A stretch of DNA of 64,000 bases, taken from Pithys albifrons albifrons (lineage: Eukaryota; Chordata; Aves; Passeriformes; Thamnophilidae). Position numbers and translations under genes: made by a program. Every line of letters begins with the position of its first letter. The stretch's first letter is position 1. The notes under the pieces were generated by a model that searched no databases, had not been told where the DNA came from, and was given only the letters and a program-made list of their open reading frames with translations. This document shows, piece by piece, positions 1 through 49,372 of this stretch. The stretch spans positions 35,048,134 to 35,112,133 of the forward strand of contig NC_092459.1 in assembly GCF_047495875.1 (NCBI RefSeq), given 5' to 3'.

Positions 1-1430
1 CTTGTTGTGAGTAGGCTATAGTAGTGTCTCTCCCCCTCTTGAACTCTTCTCACACAGTTTCTGGATGCACACTTCTTACCTTTTCAGGGAAATAAGGGCT
101 ACAGGGTCATTTGCTTCGTGCCTCAGAGTAGTTAATGTTTGTGCTCCAAGCAGCTCTGCATGAACGTGGAGTTACATTTCTCCTCTCTGAGGAGACAAAG
201 TGGAATAGTTCAATGTTTCCCAAAATAGCCTGTACAGAGCACAATAATTAAATTTTTGTTGACTTATGTAGCTCTTCATATTGAGATGTATTTCTGTGTC
301 TGAGTCTCCTTGTAACTTCTGTGGATTGCAGACAAGAGTTCTCTGAGTAATTTGTAGTCCCTGTAATCTGTTTTAATGCAGGTTTGTGAAATTGTGTCTT
401 TCTTGCCTGGTTCCATGTGTGACCCTGTTAGTAAAACATGCCCTTCTAATGTTATATACTTTTAGAGTTTCTCATATTCTTTGATATCTAAGTTTGAATG
501 ATTACATGTGGCCAGGAGAAATATCCTAGCCATAGTACCTCTTCCTGCAGACAGACCTGTGTGGACTTTTCAACTCCTCTAATTTGAAAGAGTCAGCAAA
601 ATTTAATAATTCTCCATTGGCCTGATACAAACATGCAAGTTCTAGCTGTGACATTGTATGGCTGAGTCCTTGTATGTTAAAAGTATTCAAGGATGAAGCA
701 ATTTCATATCAGATTTTCTATATAATGAATAGAAGGTATCAGTATCATCTCATTATGTCTAGGCATAATGTTAACTTTTCTGAGAGAGAATCTTTTGTCT
801 TTGGTAGTTTTTATGTTTTAAAAGTTTTTAGTGAGCTAGTCTGTTTGACTGGGTTTTGTTTGGTTTTTTAGAGTAGATGTGATGAGCATATGCTAATGTT
901 CTGCAAGGCCCTGATATTGCAAATGTTTAATGCAGGTGAAATCAGTGATAAAGTGAATTTGTATGTATGCACAGACAGAGCTTAACAGTGTATTTTTGTA
1001 TACATGAAGCAGAAATTGAAATTAGAACATGTGGTAAGTTTGCTTGTAAAACAGCAAACAGCTGTTGCTCTTCATATCTCTTAAATGCAGCCTTTGTTAT
1101 TTGTGAGCATTGGAGCTGAATATGTAACCTAAAGAATGCAGTAATTCATGTAAGTGAATAGAAGATATTTGACAAGCTTATAGTCATTACATAAGAGAGG
1201 GGAAGTATGAAATACTGAAAATGAACAGCACATACAGCAAAGAAGGTAGTTACATGACTATTTGAAATTGTATAATCAGTGTCCTGTAATGACTTATGGA
1301 ATCTTTATGAATTGTAATGCATTTTTTTTGAAGAGTACCATTGTAGCAATAAGAAAGCATTAAAAGGTAGATAGATATAGCAGGGAGGATGAATTTTATT
1401 AACACCCCTATTTCTTCCTTCGTTTTTCAG
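1..1430 (+). other. ORC3: ORC3 intron (partial)
   Basis: AT-rich intronic sequence. No exon or repeat was recognised; the ORC3 segment that should precede the exon at 1431 is not present, so it lies left of the window. Confidence 0.7.
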
Positions 1431-21852
<20,422 letters not shown>

Positions 21853-22290
21853 TGTGCCACCAAGGTGCTAATAAACCTGCTCTTTCCAGCACTGCAATGG
21901 CTCTGTTCCCACTATACCAGTCCTTGCTAACTTTGCTACTGAGTCAAAGTCAACAGTGACTGAATGTTGTGAGATACATTCCGAGTGCCTGGGCAGGCTT
22001 GAATAGCAATGTTGTTTTTTTAATGCTCATCCTCCCTGTGCCATGCACTGCACTATTAATGCCCCAAGTTCCAAATACTGTATTGTTGTGCCAGTTTCAA
22101 CATTCTTTCATGTGTGATATTTAACAGTACACTGATATAACTCAGGCTAACAGGCCAAAAGGACAACACTGGCTGTGTAAGCTACAGAAGTGATGAAGCA
22201 GTATTATTAACATGCTTATAAGCCGATAGCATTTCAGTCATTGAACTAGATTTAAAAATAAATAAAACAAGTATGCTAAAAAATACAATG
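21853..22290 (+). other. ORC3: Probable ORC3 3' UTR with two poly(A) signal options
   Basis: AATAAA occurs at 21,870-21,875, only 18 bases after the ORC3 stop, and an overlapping pair at 22,257-22,266. The first would give an unusually short 3' UTR; the second one of about 430 bases. The end is inferred from the signals only. Confidence 0.45.
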
Positions 22291-23472
22291 AACTTCCAAT
22301 GTTCACCCTTTGTTGTATGTTCTTGAAAACATCCTAACTCCCTAAAAACTGCTTCTTGAGGTAGAGAAGGGGATGGAATATTTATGAAGATACAAGTTTT
22401 TGCTCTTTGAGAAGAGCAAAAGGGAACTGCTTAAATCATCCCTTTTTTCTAGTGAAGTTGGTCAGTACTAGCAGACTTTTGCTGTCAGGGAAACTTTTGT
22501 CAGCATAGACTAAGTGAGAACATGGCACTCATGCACACTGGAGGAATGTACTAAAATCCACACCTAAACCACACACTGTAGACCTCCCTGCTGCAGGCAG
22601 GCAAAGGAAACAGCTGTGTGAAAGTAACTACAGGCTGAGCATGTCAAAGCACTGCTCACCTGACAGACTTTCAGTCAAAGACCCTTTTCAGCCCAACCCT
22701 TTTTCTTGACTCGGTTTGGGGAGCAACTGTGTTTATGCTGATGTCAGAGTCCTGTGTTTTTCAGCCGTGGAAAAAGCCTTAGAAACCGAAGGGGAAAAGC
22801 TGTGTTGCCCTCAAGCAGCCCTTGTGTCTGCCATGCATTGATAAACCCCTGTAAGGGCTGTGACAGACACATTCCAGCAGTTTGTATGGGCGGGGACTTC
22901 AGGTCAGCCTTAGCACCTCAGAAAGGGCTGCACTGCAAAGGTGTTCAGTTTGTCCCTCCCAGATTTCAAAACTGAGTGGTAATTAGTTTATTGTAAAAGA
23001 CTGTAGATACTGCCAAAAACCTTCCAGACATCCACATCTGACTGAGAGAGGAGAACAGGGTTCACTTTCCTTCTGAGGCATTAGTGCTGCTCTTCCTGCA
23101 CATGTTCAGCCACCACGGGACTCCAGATACTCCCATTTAGTTGCACTGGCACTTCAGCCTACGCTAAACAACTGAAAAGGATAGCCTGGAGCTCTGCAGA
23201 CTGAATCACTTCTATAAAACCATATCTGATTGCGGGTTGAGGGGGGGGGAAGTCCTGTTACAAGAACCAGTAACTTACCAGGCCATTTCCCCAGAAATGT
23301 ATGTAAGATAGGTCAGACTTGTTTTCAGTACCTTCAAAGGGTTGGAGTCATTGATTTTCCAGTCCCTCTAATCGCAGACACAGCAACACGTCCTGCTGTG
23401 CTTAAGGGACGGCCCCGTTCTGAATGTTGCCAGTTAGGAGGAGGAGGAGGCTGAGTTTATCAGCCTTTATAT
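22291..23472. other. Convergent intergenic stretch, left part
   Basis: Unique sequence between the ORC3 3' end and SINE copy 3. No gene or repeat was recognised apart from a short G run near 23,240. Confidence 0.6.
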
Positions 23473-23484
23473 TACCTGAACATA
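23473..23484. repeat. Target-site duplication, left copy
   Basis: TACCTGAACATA, identical to 23,855-23,866 on the other side of the SINE. Confidence 0.85.
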
Positions 23485-23854
23485 TATGTATGTATGGCCA
23501 AACTTCACAAATGCAGATTTGTGAAGGGCTCTCCCCATGTGGGTGTGCCCTTCCAGCCTGTGCAGTGGATGTTTTAGGTGAGGCTCAGCGTGCACAGAAC
23601 TGGCCCCACCGTTTCAGTCCTGAGGTCCATCTGCCACGGCCAAGCGAGCTTGGACAGTGACAGGGAAGTCCTCGGAACTGTCACAGCACCCGGCACTAAC
23701 CGGGGCTGACCCTGCTGAGCATCCAAGATGTGACGGGATGGGATGGCAGGGAGGCATTGAACTGCCAGGGGATGGTCCCCACTGAGACTCGAACTCAGGT
23801 CCTTGGGATTCAGAGTCTGGAGTGCTCTCCTTTACAGCACAGGACTGCCCCAAC
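23485..23854 (-). mobile_element. Composite tRNA-Gln / 5S-like SINE, copy 3
   Basis: Reverse-strand copy of the same element, with its head at the high-coordinate end. The 5S-like block is at 23,683-23,734. TACCTGAACATA occurs exactly at both edges (23,473-23,484 and 23,855-23,866), a perfect 12-bp target-site duplication that fixes the ends and shows insertion by a LINE-type mechanism. The tail end is CATA-rich. It lies between the convergent 3' ends of ORC3 and AKIRIN2. Confidence 0.92.
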
Positions 23855-23866
23855 TACCTGAACATA
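23855..23866. repeat. Target-site duplication, right copy
   Basis: TACCTGAACATA, identical to 23,473-23,484; it adjoins the tRNA-like head of SINE copy 3. Confidence 0.85.
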
Positions 23867-26800
23867 CAACCTGGGAAACAACAATGAAAACTCAAAAAGC
23901 ATCTAGTTTTTTTAGCATGTTAGTGGAGCATTTGTAAAAGTTCCACCAAGACACAGCAAAAAATTCCACTGTTCTTCCCTGCAGAGCACCACGCTCAGGA
24001 ACCTGTCTCACAGCAGAGAGGAAAGCAAGGCATTTCAGCACAGGGGAACACTGAACAGCACCCTGTCCTGAACCTCCCCCATTTATCTTGCAAATGCACT
24101 TGACAAATGAAAGGGAGCAGCACCAAATGTCTCTGTGATCCACAGGACAGAGAGCCACAGCATGGCTGTGCCCTGCCCCTCACTCTGATAACCTCACACC
24201 AGCTTTCACACCCCTGCAGGGTAAAACACTCAGAAATAAAGAGAAGCCAGCCTCAACAGTATGTGGCCTTTAATCCCCAAATACGCAGGCAACATGACAT
24301 CAAAACAGTAAAATTAATAGTTAATGGCTGTTTCTGCCCTTTAACCAATAACATAAGTTTTTAAGGTTGAAGACACATTTGCTGTGCTACATATGGTTTC
24401 TTAGGATCAAATCTTTAATTTCGTTCTTGGCACTTCAGACTGTAAGATGTATAACTATTCACAGAGACATGCATATTCAATAAAATTATGTACCAAGTAC
24501 TGGGTAATTTCATTTTCTTCAGCAAGGAGGGTAGGAAGATTGAACAGTTAAAATCACAAACTAAAATAAAACTGGCCATAAATTTAATGTAGTTTAGCTC
24601 TCTTTCTTCAGATGCAGGACTTTGTAGGCAGAGTCCTACCTATCTGGAAAGAACTTAATCACTGAACCAACATCAGTAACACAGCTTAGACCCCCTCATA
24701 TACCTTAGCTGAAGTACAGACACAGGAGATTTCATATGCAAAATTAAAGGTTAGTTTCTACAACTGTCTGCATAGTAATAACATGTTCTGCAGATACCCC
24801 AGGAAACCTTCACTGTCTGCAATGTCCACTGAAAACAGCAAAAAAACCCTGAAGTGCCAATGTCTGTAGTAGCTCTGAAACTGTAACAGTGTAAAGACTG
24901 GCTGCTGAACTGCAAACTGTATGATATTATTCTAAGGTAGCCACATCTTCCCAAGAAAACTACTGCCAAACATCAGACCTGAATGCAAGGTAACATTTGT
25001 TTTACATTTTCAAACCATTTTGCTCTGCTGTTACAGATGCTGTTCTGTGACACCTCTACACTACTTCATAATTTTTTTATCTTGGAGCCCACAACACCAA
25101 TAAACTGTAAGAATAAGCCAGGTGCCTGTAAAAGCCATTCATTCTCACCATTTTCACTGCTGAGAATGACTTACAATACAAAGGTCACAACCATAAACTC
25201 TTAATACTTCACTGGCCTCAGTCTTTTCCTCCCCACTGTAGAATTAAGAGCTTAAATCCTTCCCAGTTCCCAACCTGAAAATGCAGAGAGCTTTCACTAA
25301 ACAGTTTCTAAACAGAATCTGCTACTGGTCGTGCTGTTCCAGAGTACAAAGGCAAATCTCAAATCTCAGCACACAGGACTGCCTGACTCTCCTTCCTTTG
25401 CAATCTTTAAAGATGCTGGAACATCTTACACTTACATGCTCTCACATCTAGACACAAAAATCAACACACAGGATGTACATGCTGCTTTTTAAATACACAG
25501 TAACAGGTCTGCTTGAAAAGAAACTTACACATCACTACCTCAAAAACAAGATCTTTGGTTTCACTCTGTTAAGTTGCAATTATCCGTCCTCAGCTTGCCT
25601 GGCTTTTGGATAGACTGCAGTTACACAGATTGCAAAAATATAAATGTGGCCACCACAAAGGGTAGTGCCAAGAACTGAGCAGTTATTGAGTTGTACCCAT
25701 TTCTACTTGACTCAAAAGCCTTTGAAAAAGCTCTCCAAAGCAGGTTCGTTTTCAAGCACCAGCCTGCTCCTCACAGCACCCCAATTTTCCTAATTTTTTC
25801 AACTGTCATCAAGCTGCCAACCATTTTCCTACTGAAGACTATGTCACTTGTTAGAACAAGCCTTTCATGTGTAATTCATCACATCAGATACTGGCACTGA
25901 GATTAGGAAAAGGAGCCGGGTTCAAAGTCCAAGACAGAACAAGCAGCAGGTTAAAAGATTAATTTTTTCAAAGAATGCAACCTCATTTTCAAAACAGGCA
26001 CAAATTAAGCATACCAGAGTTGTGATGCATAAGCACCTGGGGTGGCAGGGTATTTAACCTACCAGAAGACTGCTAATTATGCATTAATGTGGAATAGAAC
26101 AGGAGTGGCTGGGTGCTAACATGACATCACTTCTTATTTATAACTCCTATCCTAATGGAAAAGGTAAGAATACAGGACACACGGTGTATCAGGATGCTGA
26201 AATTTGCATGGTGGTCCACCTAGAAGCAGTGGTTTTCCAAGCCTTGGCAACTTAATAAAAGGAGGTCAAAAAGGGGAGGAGCAGGAAGGAGAAGGGGGAC
26301 TGAAGACCTTAAGGCAGACAACAGGAATTACAGCCCTTGGTTATTTTATCTTCAGTGACAAAACCCAAGAAGGGAGTGTAGCACAGATTTCTCATTTCTA
26401 ATACTCTGAAAATAAAAGTAGAAATAATCCAAATATTTAGGTAAGAGGTTTCAGGAAAGAGAGCAGAAAATACTCTGATACGGTGGCAATATGCCCAATT
26501 TTGAACCTGCAGTTTCATTACTAGGTGAAAAAGTTCACTAAGAACTAGAGATCATCACATGGCTTCTCTAACACTGTAAGCATCAGCATGAATTCAGTCT
26601 TACTATTAAGTCTTTCTACCAGGTGAAGTTGCAATTACATTTCAACTAAAATTCCTCTGTTAATCTGAAATGGGACAGAGATCTATGACAGAGCAGACTT
26701 TACCAGTAGTTGACAGTTTGACAAGACAGTAATTTATAATCAAGGGATTACTTTGAAACTGCTTTGAAGTCCCCAAAGCAGGTAACTGAAGTCCTTTGGT

Positions 26801-27280
26801 AGCCATACTTGTACCCCACAGCACACAGATCTGGACTTGCCATGTAGGAACTTTGCAGTGATTCACACTGAAACTCAGCACTGCCCTGACAGCGCAGTCT
26901 GCAAACAGCTGAACTTGTCCAGCAATAAACTCCTCAACCCTGAATTGCAATTACACACCTTTAGCTCTGGCAATACTTGCACAGCTCCAGTTTGCAGTGC
27001 ATGTGCTCGCTCTGTCTGAGGAACAGATTTCCTTGGATATGTCATTTAAGGGCAAGGGCAGCTGTTTGAATCAGCTGCACCAAGTTACATCAACAGTTTC
27101 TTGTCAGTTCTGTACCAAACCTGCTTCCAAAACAAGAAACAATAACAGCCAATCTAAGGCAGATTTCTTTGCCTCTGAAGAATGACCTGAGATTTTCATC
27201 CACCTCCTTCTCCCGATCTAAAACTGATCCACCCACTATTGCTAGTAAATAACGTTTTCATTTAAACACTCAAATTTAAG
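23867..27280. other. Convergent intergenic stretch, right part
   Basis: Unique AT-rich sequence between SINE copy 3 and the likely AKIRIN2 3' end. It could include a longer AKIRIN2 3' UTR. No coding exon was recognised. Confidence 0.6.
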
Positions 27281-28002
27281 TTTATTCATACACAGCAAAA
27301 GTTCCACCTGCATATTAAAAACAAACAGATTAGAAGTAAATGTTTTATTCTTCCAACTAAATTCCAGTACTACAAGGGCAGTAAAACAATGATACACTGA
27401 AAAATTGCAGCAATAAACATTTGTTAAAGACTGATAGAATAAATAAAAACTACAAAAATGAGAAATCATATAAACCCATTCTTAACCCCCAAAAAAGTCA
27501 TGGAATACAGAAATGCCCTCCTTCACTATTTCACAGGCAGTACTGTGGGCTATTTGCTTAAAATTGTCCTGGGATTACATTCTAACTTAACTGTGGTTAC
27601 AGCTTTGTTGTAGTGCACAGTTATGAAAACCACACTAACTTCAGTCAGAAGTGTCATTCTACATTTTTATTTACACAACCAGTGAAGGGCAACTTCTAGG
27701 ACACCAGCTTTAATCCTTTACTTTTTCAAACTTATTAACATAAGAAGCCAAATCGTAATGATACAGCAAATGAGGCCACTGGTATTATTACAGGTAGCAA
27801 AGGTCCACATCCAGGTGGTACTGACATCAGGGAGCACTCCAAAACCAGTTGCTGCATAAGAGTGGTTGCCACTGACAAAAGCTTGAAATAACCTGTGTTC
27901 ACAGGGGGGAAAAAATATGGCATTGCTGCAAGTCTTTACTGGGACAGCTTGCAACAATAAAACAGGGTGTATAGGGCAGCCCACATATGCAGAAAGTGTG
28001 AT
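27281..28002 (-). other. AKIRIN2: Probable AKIRIN2 3' UTR
   Basis: Minus-strand AATAAA signals (TTTATT on plus) lie at 27,666-27,671, 27,344-27,349 and 27,281-27,286. The last gives a 3' UTR of about 720 bases, but which is used cannot be told. Confidence 0.45.
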
Positions 28003-44294
<16,292 letters not shown>

Positions 44295-44861
44295 GGCGCG
44301 GGGCGGCCGAGGGGGCTCGGAGCGAGGGGCAGCGCAGACGGCGGTGGGAGCAGCAGCAGCCGGCCCTGCCCAGAGGCGCCTTCCCCGCTGTCTGGGGCGG
44401 GCTGGGGGGGAGGGAAGGGAAAGGAGGGGGCGGCTGCGTCAGGGCCGCCTCCACCGCCTCCCCGCCGGCCTCTCTCTGGGGAGCGGCCCCGGCAGCGGCA
44501 GCAGCAGCCCCGGCTCGGTCCGGCTGGATCTCCGACTCTCCCCGCCCGCTCCGCCCTGCCCGGCCGGGACAAATTCCGCCCGCGGCGGGTGGAGGGGCGC
44601 GATGGGTGCCGAGGGGCGCGGGGCTGGTCCCGGAGGCGCGGCGCGGAGCTGCCGATGCGGGGCGATGGCGGCGGCGGGGCCCGGGCGGCGGCGATGGCGG
44701 CGATGGCGCTCCCGGCCGTAACCCCCGCACCAGCAATATGGCGTCAACAACAACGCCGCCGGTTCAAACGCCAGCCCCCCCCGCCGCCGAGGCTCACGGG
44801 ACTCGTGGTTTTCTCGCCCCTCCCCCACCACGCAAAGACCGGGCAGCTTCTGGTCGCTGGG

Positions 44862-44880
44862 ACTACAACTCCCGGCGTGC
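44862..44880 (+). promoter_or_regulatory. ZNF143/Staf-type promoter motif
   Basis: ACTACAACTCCCGGCGTGC closely fits the ACTACA-NN-TCCC-RG-N-N-GC consensus bound by ZNF143 (with THAP11) in vertebrate CpG promoters. It lies about 570 bases upstream of the AKIRIN2 start codon. Confidence 0.7.
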
Positions 44881-44898
44881 TCCGCGCCGGCAAAACCG

Positions 44899-44906
44899 AC
44901 TTCCGG
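44899..44906 (-). promoter_or_regulatory. ETS/GABP-type site
   Basis: ACTTCCGG on plus, CCGGAAGT on minus, is the ETS/GABPA core. It is 19 bases from the ZNF143-type motif. Confidence 0.55.
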
Positions 44907-45855
44907 GTTCTGATTTAAATCCCCCTGGGAGGGTGCGGGCAGGGTGTGGGACGCGGCGGGAGCCGGGGGAAGGGTGAGGGGCTCCTGCCGGGCCCGGGCA
45001 CACAAAGGGGTGACAGCCCTGCCCGACCTCCGGGGACCGCGGGAGCGACAGCGGCTGTACGTCCGCGGGTTGTTTGTCTGCCTTCTGTGAAATGGGGGCA
45101 AAGTGCGCTCAGTGGCCCCCATGGCGAGGGTAGGGCAGGGAGCGTGCGGGAGCTGGTGGTGACAGCTAAGGACGCGCCAGGAAAGGCCTCACGATGTGGG
45201 GAGCTGTCTCTCGGGGTAACCGACTGGTTTCCCTACGATTGCATAAAGGGCATTCTTGCTTAAGGAGGGTGGTGAGGGAAGAGGTTCAAAGAACCATAGA
45301 GCTGCTCGTGGGAAGAGCACAGCTCCTTCCTGTGCGGCTTCCTGATTGAAATGAGCTGTGTTGTACTTCACCCCGGTGGAAAACGCTGACAGAGGCTGAT
45401 AGCCGCCCCCCACCCTCCCTAAATATATGCAACTTTTAGCTTTTCTGTATTTAATCCATTTAATTTAACGAGGAATGTAAAGACAGGTTGTCTTTGGAAG
45501 ATAAAGTGATGAATATGTCCTCATAAAATTTTAACACCTTGGTGTTTTTTGATTGTATTCTAAAATATGAGCTAGGCTTTCCCTAACAGCATAAAAGCCC
45601 CACAAAGCTTGCCATCATATGGAAGCAGAATTTGCTGTGTAGACACCTGGTGTGTGGCATATATTATTAGTTAAGCCATAGCGGCACCTGGTCTGTCTCA
45701 ACACGCATGTGCTTGTGCTGGCAGTGTGGTTGTGCTGCTCTGGGTACGGCCAAGGTCTCAGGAGGTGGGGTGACCTGGCAGAAACTTTCTGCCCAACAAG
45801 TGATTTGCCTTCCGGGACAGATAACTCATAACAATGTTGAAGCAATTAGGTACAA

Positions 45856-46079
45856 TTCATAGAATCATAGAATGGATTGGGTCAGGAAAGACCTCCGAGT
45901 CCAACCCTTGGTCCAACTCCAGTCCCTTTACCAGATCATGGCACTCAGTGCCACGGCCAATCTCAGTTTAAAAACCTCCAGGGATGGTGAATCCACCACC
46001 TCTCTGGGCAGCCCATTCCAATGCCTGATCACTCTCTCTGTAAAGATTTTTTTTCTGATCTCCAACTTAAATTTCCCCT
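45856..46079 (-). mobile_element. CR1 3'-end fragment upstream of AKIRIN2
   Basis: Inverted CR1 end (TTCATAGAATCATAGAATGG) and about 220 bases of 3' region to AATTTCCCCTT. A short internal deletion removes the ATCATCAAG stretch seen in sister copies. Confidence 0.92.
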
Positions 46080-46357
46080 TATGTTTGCCTGAGTTGACTT
46101 GGCCTAAAACTAATTATGGAAAATAGCAGAATGATTCCTTTGCTGTGAGCTTTTCCCTCTGCAGAGGAAGTACTTGGAGTATTTCCTTGGAAAAGAGGAT
46201 GCTGACAAGCCTTTCTAACTCTAAGACAGGTTCTGGTCCCCTGTAGCAAGACTCAGGAAATTTACTGATCTTACTACAGTCTTATAATTGTTCTACTGTA
46301 ACTATACCAGTACTTCTACTTCTGTGGACACTCTTCTTTGCAATAATGATGGCTGGT

Positions 46358-46423
46358 TTTCCATTTATTTAATTCTTCATTTCCATTACATTTCCATTTA
46401 TTTAATTCTTCATTTCCATTACA
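46358..46423. repeat. Perfect 33-bp tandem duplication
   Basis: The unit starting TTTCCATTTATTTAATTCTT occurs twice back to back (46,358-46,390 and 46,391-46,423) without mismatch; the next five bases repeat the unit start. Confidence 0.92.
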
Positions 46424-48784
46424 TTTCCCTAAGCAGATAAGTTTCCCTGTGTTCAGGCGTCATTGTTGAGTACTCTTACCAAGCACTTCACCCAGCAAGA
46501 CTGAGGCAAAATTGCTCTTGCAGTCTTTGAATTAAGGAAACCCTGTGTGTGTGATGCACCTGTTCAGTTTGGGGTGTCCTGTGTCCTCCTTCTGCCGTAA
46601 TCTGTTTGTTCAGAAGTGCCTGTGTTTGAGTGCAATGTTGGGAAAAAAAGATAAAATTCAGCATAACCAGCACTTTCCCAATGAACTTAATATTTTAGAT
46701 ACATGTTCTGCATTCAGCAGCAGTAAAGATTTGGTTACATTAGCTCATGTCACACTAGATCCTAAGGACCATTCAGGCACAATCTAATTCAATTAAAACA
46801 GTCTGAGGAATGAGGTGAAACTTCATCAAGATAAGCTACTAGAAAGTCAGCTTTTGCCAGAACTATAATTGTAAGCAATTGATTAGAACCGTGATTGTCC
46901 TAATCAACAGAGTTACTTGGCTTTTGTCTAACCTTTAGTTTGTTGAACTAAACTGAGCAAGTCTGATCTAAGTCAAAATAAGAATTCACATACCCCTTTG
47001 CGGCAAATTAAACCCAGCTAAACCAATGTAGCTTTGCATGTAGACAAGCCCTCAGGCATCGAAATGTCCAATAGCAGTGACAAAGTGCTTGATGGTTGTC
47101 AGGGAACATGTGTTTTTACTTTCACTGTAGCAGGAAACACCATAGGGTCAAGGCTGCAAACCACTGTTTATATTGTTCTTTCTTCTACTTATTATATAAC
47201 CAATTTGCAGTGCCCCATTACGTGCTGCATGGGGTGCCTTTAAAATTACATATTATAAGCATATTTTAAAATAAATAGTACCCACAAATTTTATTAATAC
47301 TGGGAATGGGAGAGCTTAATGGTGAAGTGCTAAGACTATATCAGATGTGTGCTTCAAGCATGACACCTGTTGAAAAGTCCAGATGTAGGACATTAGTTTA
47401 ACCTTTGTATGGCCCTGAATGAGGTGGGAAAGTAACCCTTTCAGTCTATTGCATTGGGACTGTGATGGAAATGTCATAGGGGACCAAATGTTGGACTCTG
47501 TGCTCTCTTTTATTCTTCTTCCTTCTGCCATTGCTTTGCTTCCCCATTGTTTCTTCTGTTCTTTTAATTTTTTTTGCTGTCTTTCTCTCATTCTCTTTTT
47601 GTACCATGTTGACTCTACTTCCTCCTCCTTTTCCTTGAGACATCCTATCTGTTTGATACAGGGTCCACACCACAGTCCCTGTCTTTTCTTTTATGCCATC
47701 TAACTATATTCCTTGCACTTCACACAGTGCCTCATTTCTCATTAACCAGTCATCCTTGCTGACATGAGAGCACCAATTAGCTGATCTGTTTTCTGGGACT
47801 TGTGTATCAGGCACATGTGGTTGCAAATTTTGTGGATAAAACGCAGTGGGGGTTATCTGTCAGAATGTCAGTGGAGTGTTTGTACAATTCCAAGTGAGAA
47901 GGACGAGTTAAGCTGAAAAAAACGGAGATTGGTGCAGGAGTTGTAAGGTGGGAGAAACAGCCAAAAGAGAAATGGAGTCAATTTCTCAGTCTGCTTTGCT
48001 ATACAATCACTTAGATAGTGCTGGCCAGAGGGAAAGGATACATACTACAGGAGTGAAAGGCAGAGGTCAGTGAAGGTCAATTCTGCTTCTTTAGATGCTG
48101 ACTTATGCTGCTAAATTGTATGAAATATTGTGGTCTGAACCTGCAATGTGCCTAGAGTTTCAATAGGACAAATCTGTTTCTTAGGCCTGAAGTACTAAGG
48201 TATTTCCAGCAGAAGTACAAAAGTATATTTCACAGTATGAGAGACAGTCAAAACACCTCTTTCCTCTAAAATACTATATATATTTCCACATATTCAGGAA
48301 AGATTAATTAAACCCAAAACCTGTACAAATGAAGATGACTGAGCTGATTAGGATGATAGAAATGGAAAAATTACGGCAAGAAATTAAAGAGTTGTTATTT
48401 AAGGGTTATTACCCTAAACAAATACTTGTTTGAGGTCTATGATTTTTCTCTGAAAACCTAAGGAAGGAAGAAGTTCAGGAATTCTATTTGAATGATGAAG
48501 TCTGTGTTGATACAGGAACTGTCAGTTACCTCACCCAAACTGCAAGAGGAAGATTTATAAGTGCCAGAGGAATGAGTTTCCAGAGCACTCTTCCAGTAGC
48601 AGAAATATCGGTGAAAATAAACAAAATCAATACCAAATCTTTAGATTAGGGTTACATGGACTTTAGTAAGGCGTAGTATTTTTAAGAAAAGGGTTTGTAT
48701 GGTACTGTTGCTTTCAGTGACATAAGACTATTGGGAATGACCCTGGAAGTTTTATAACACAAAGTGACTACAATGAACTCCCAG

Positions 48785-49372
48785 TGAAACTAAACTCTTT
48801 ACTGGATGGAGTTGATTTTCTTCACAGTAGCTGGTGTGGGATGGGTTTTGGATTTGTGACCACAACCATTGATAATATAGGGATGTTTTTGTTATTGCTG
48901 AGCAGAGCTCGTACAGCATCAAGGCCCTTTCCGCTTCTCACTCCACCAATGGGGAAGCTGTGAGGGTACAAAAGAAGTTGTGAAGGGACACAGCCAGGAC
49001 AGCTGACCCCAACAGACCAAAGGGACATTCCATATTATACGGCATTCTGCTCAGCATATAAAACTGAGGAAAGAAGAGGTGCTGGGGGAGTTCTTAGTGA
49101 CAGAATTTGCCTTCCCAAGTCACTGTTATGTGTGATGGAGCCCTGTTTTCCTAGGGATAGCTGAAAACCTTCCTGCCTATGGGAAGTAGTGAATTAACTC
49201 CTTGTTTTGCATTGCTTGTGTGTGCAGCTTTTGCTTTCCTTATTAAACTGTCTTTATCTCAACCCATGAGTTTTCTCACTTTTACCTTTGCAATTCTCTC
49301 CCCACTCCCACCAGGGGACCGTGAGTGACTGTGTGATGCTTCATTGCTTGCTGGAGTTAAACTATGACAACT
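48785..49372 (+). mobile_element. Solo LTR of an avian endogenous retrovirus
   Basis: The sequence follows a common bird LTR type: GAGTTGATTTTCTTCACAGT near the 5' end, GCTGAGCAGAGCTCGTACAG, the TATA-like AGCATATAAAACTGAGG (about 49,054), the signal region TTATTAAACTGTCTTTATC, CAACCCATGAGTTTTCTCAC, and a terminus near AACTATGACA. No gag, pol or env sequence flanks it, so it is a solo LTR. The exact 5' edge and target duplication were not resolved. Plus orientation, about 4.5 kb upstream of AKIRIN2. Confidence 0.8.

Larger units (their letters stand above)
45071..48784. other. Intergenic, upstream of AKIRIN2
   Basis: Unique sequence with one CR1 piece and the 33-bp duplication. No exon was recognised. 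Confidence 0.6.
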
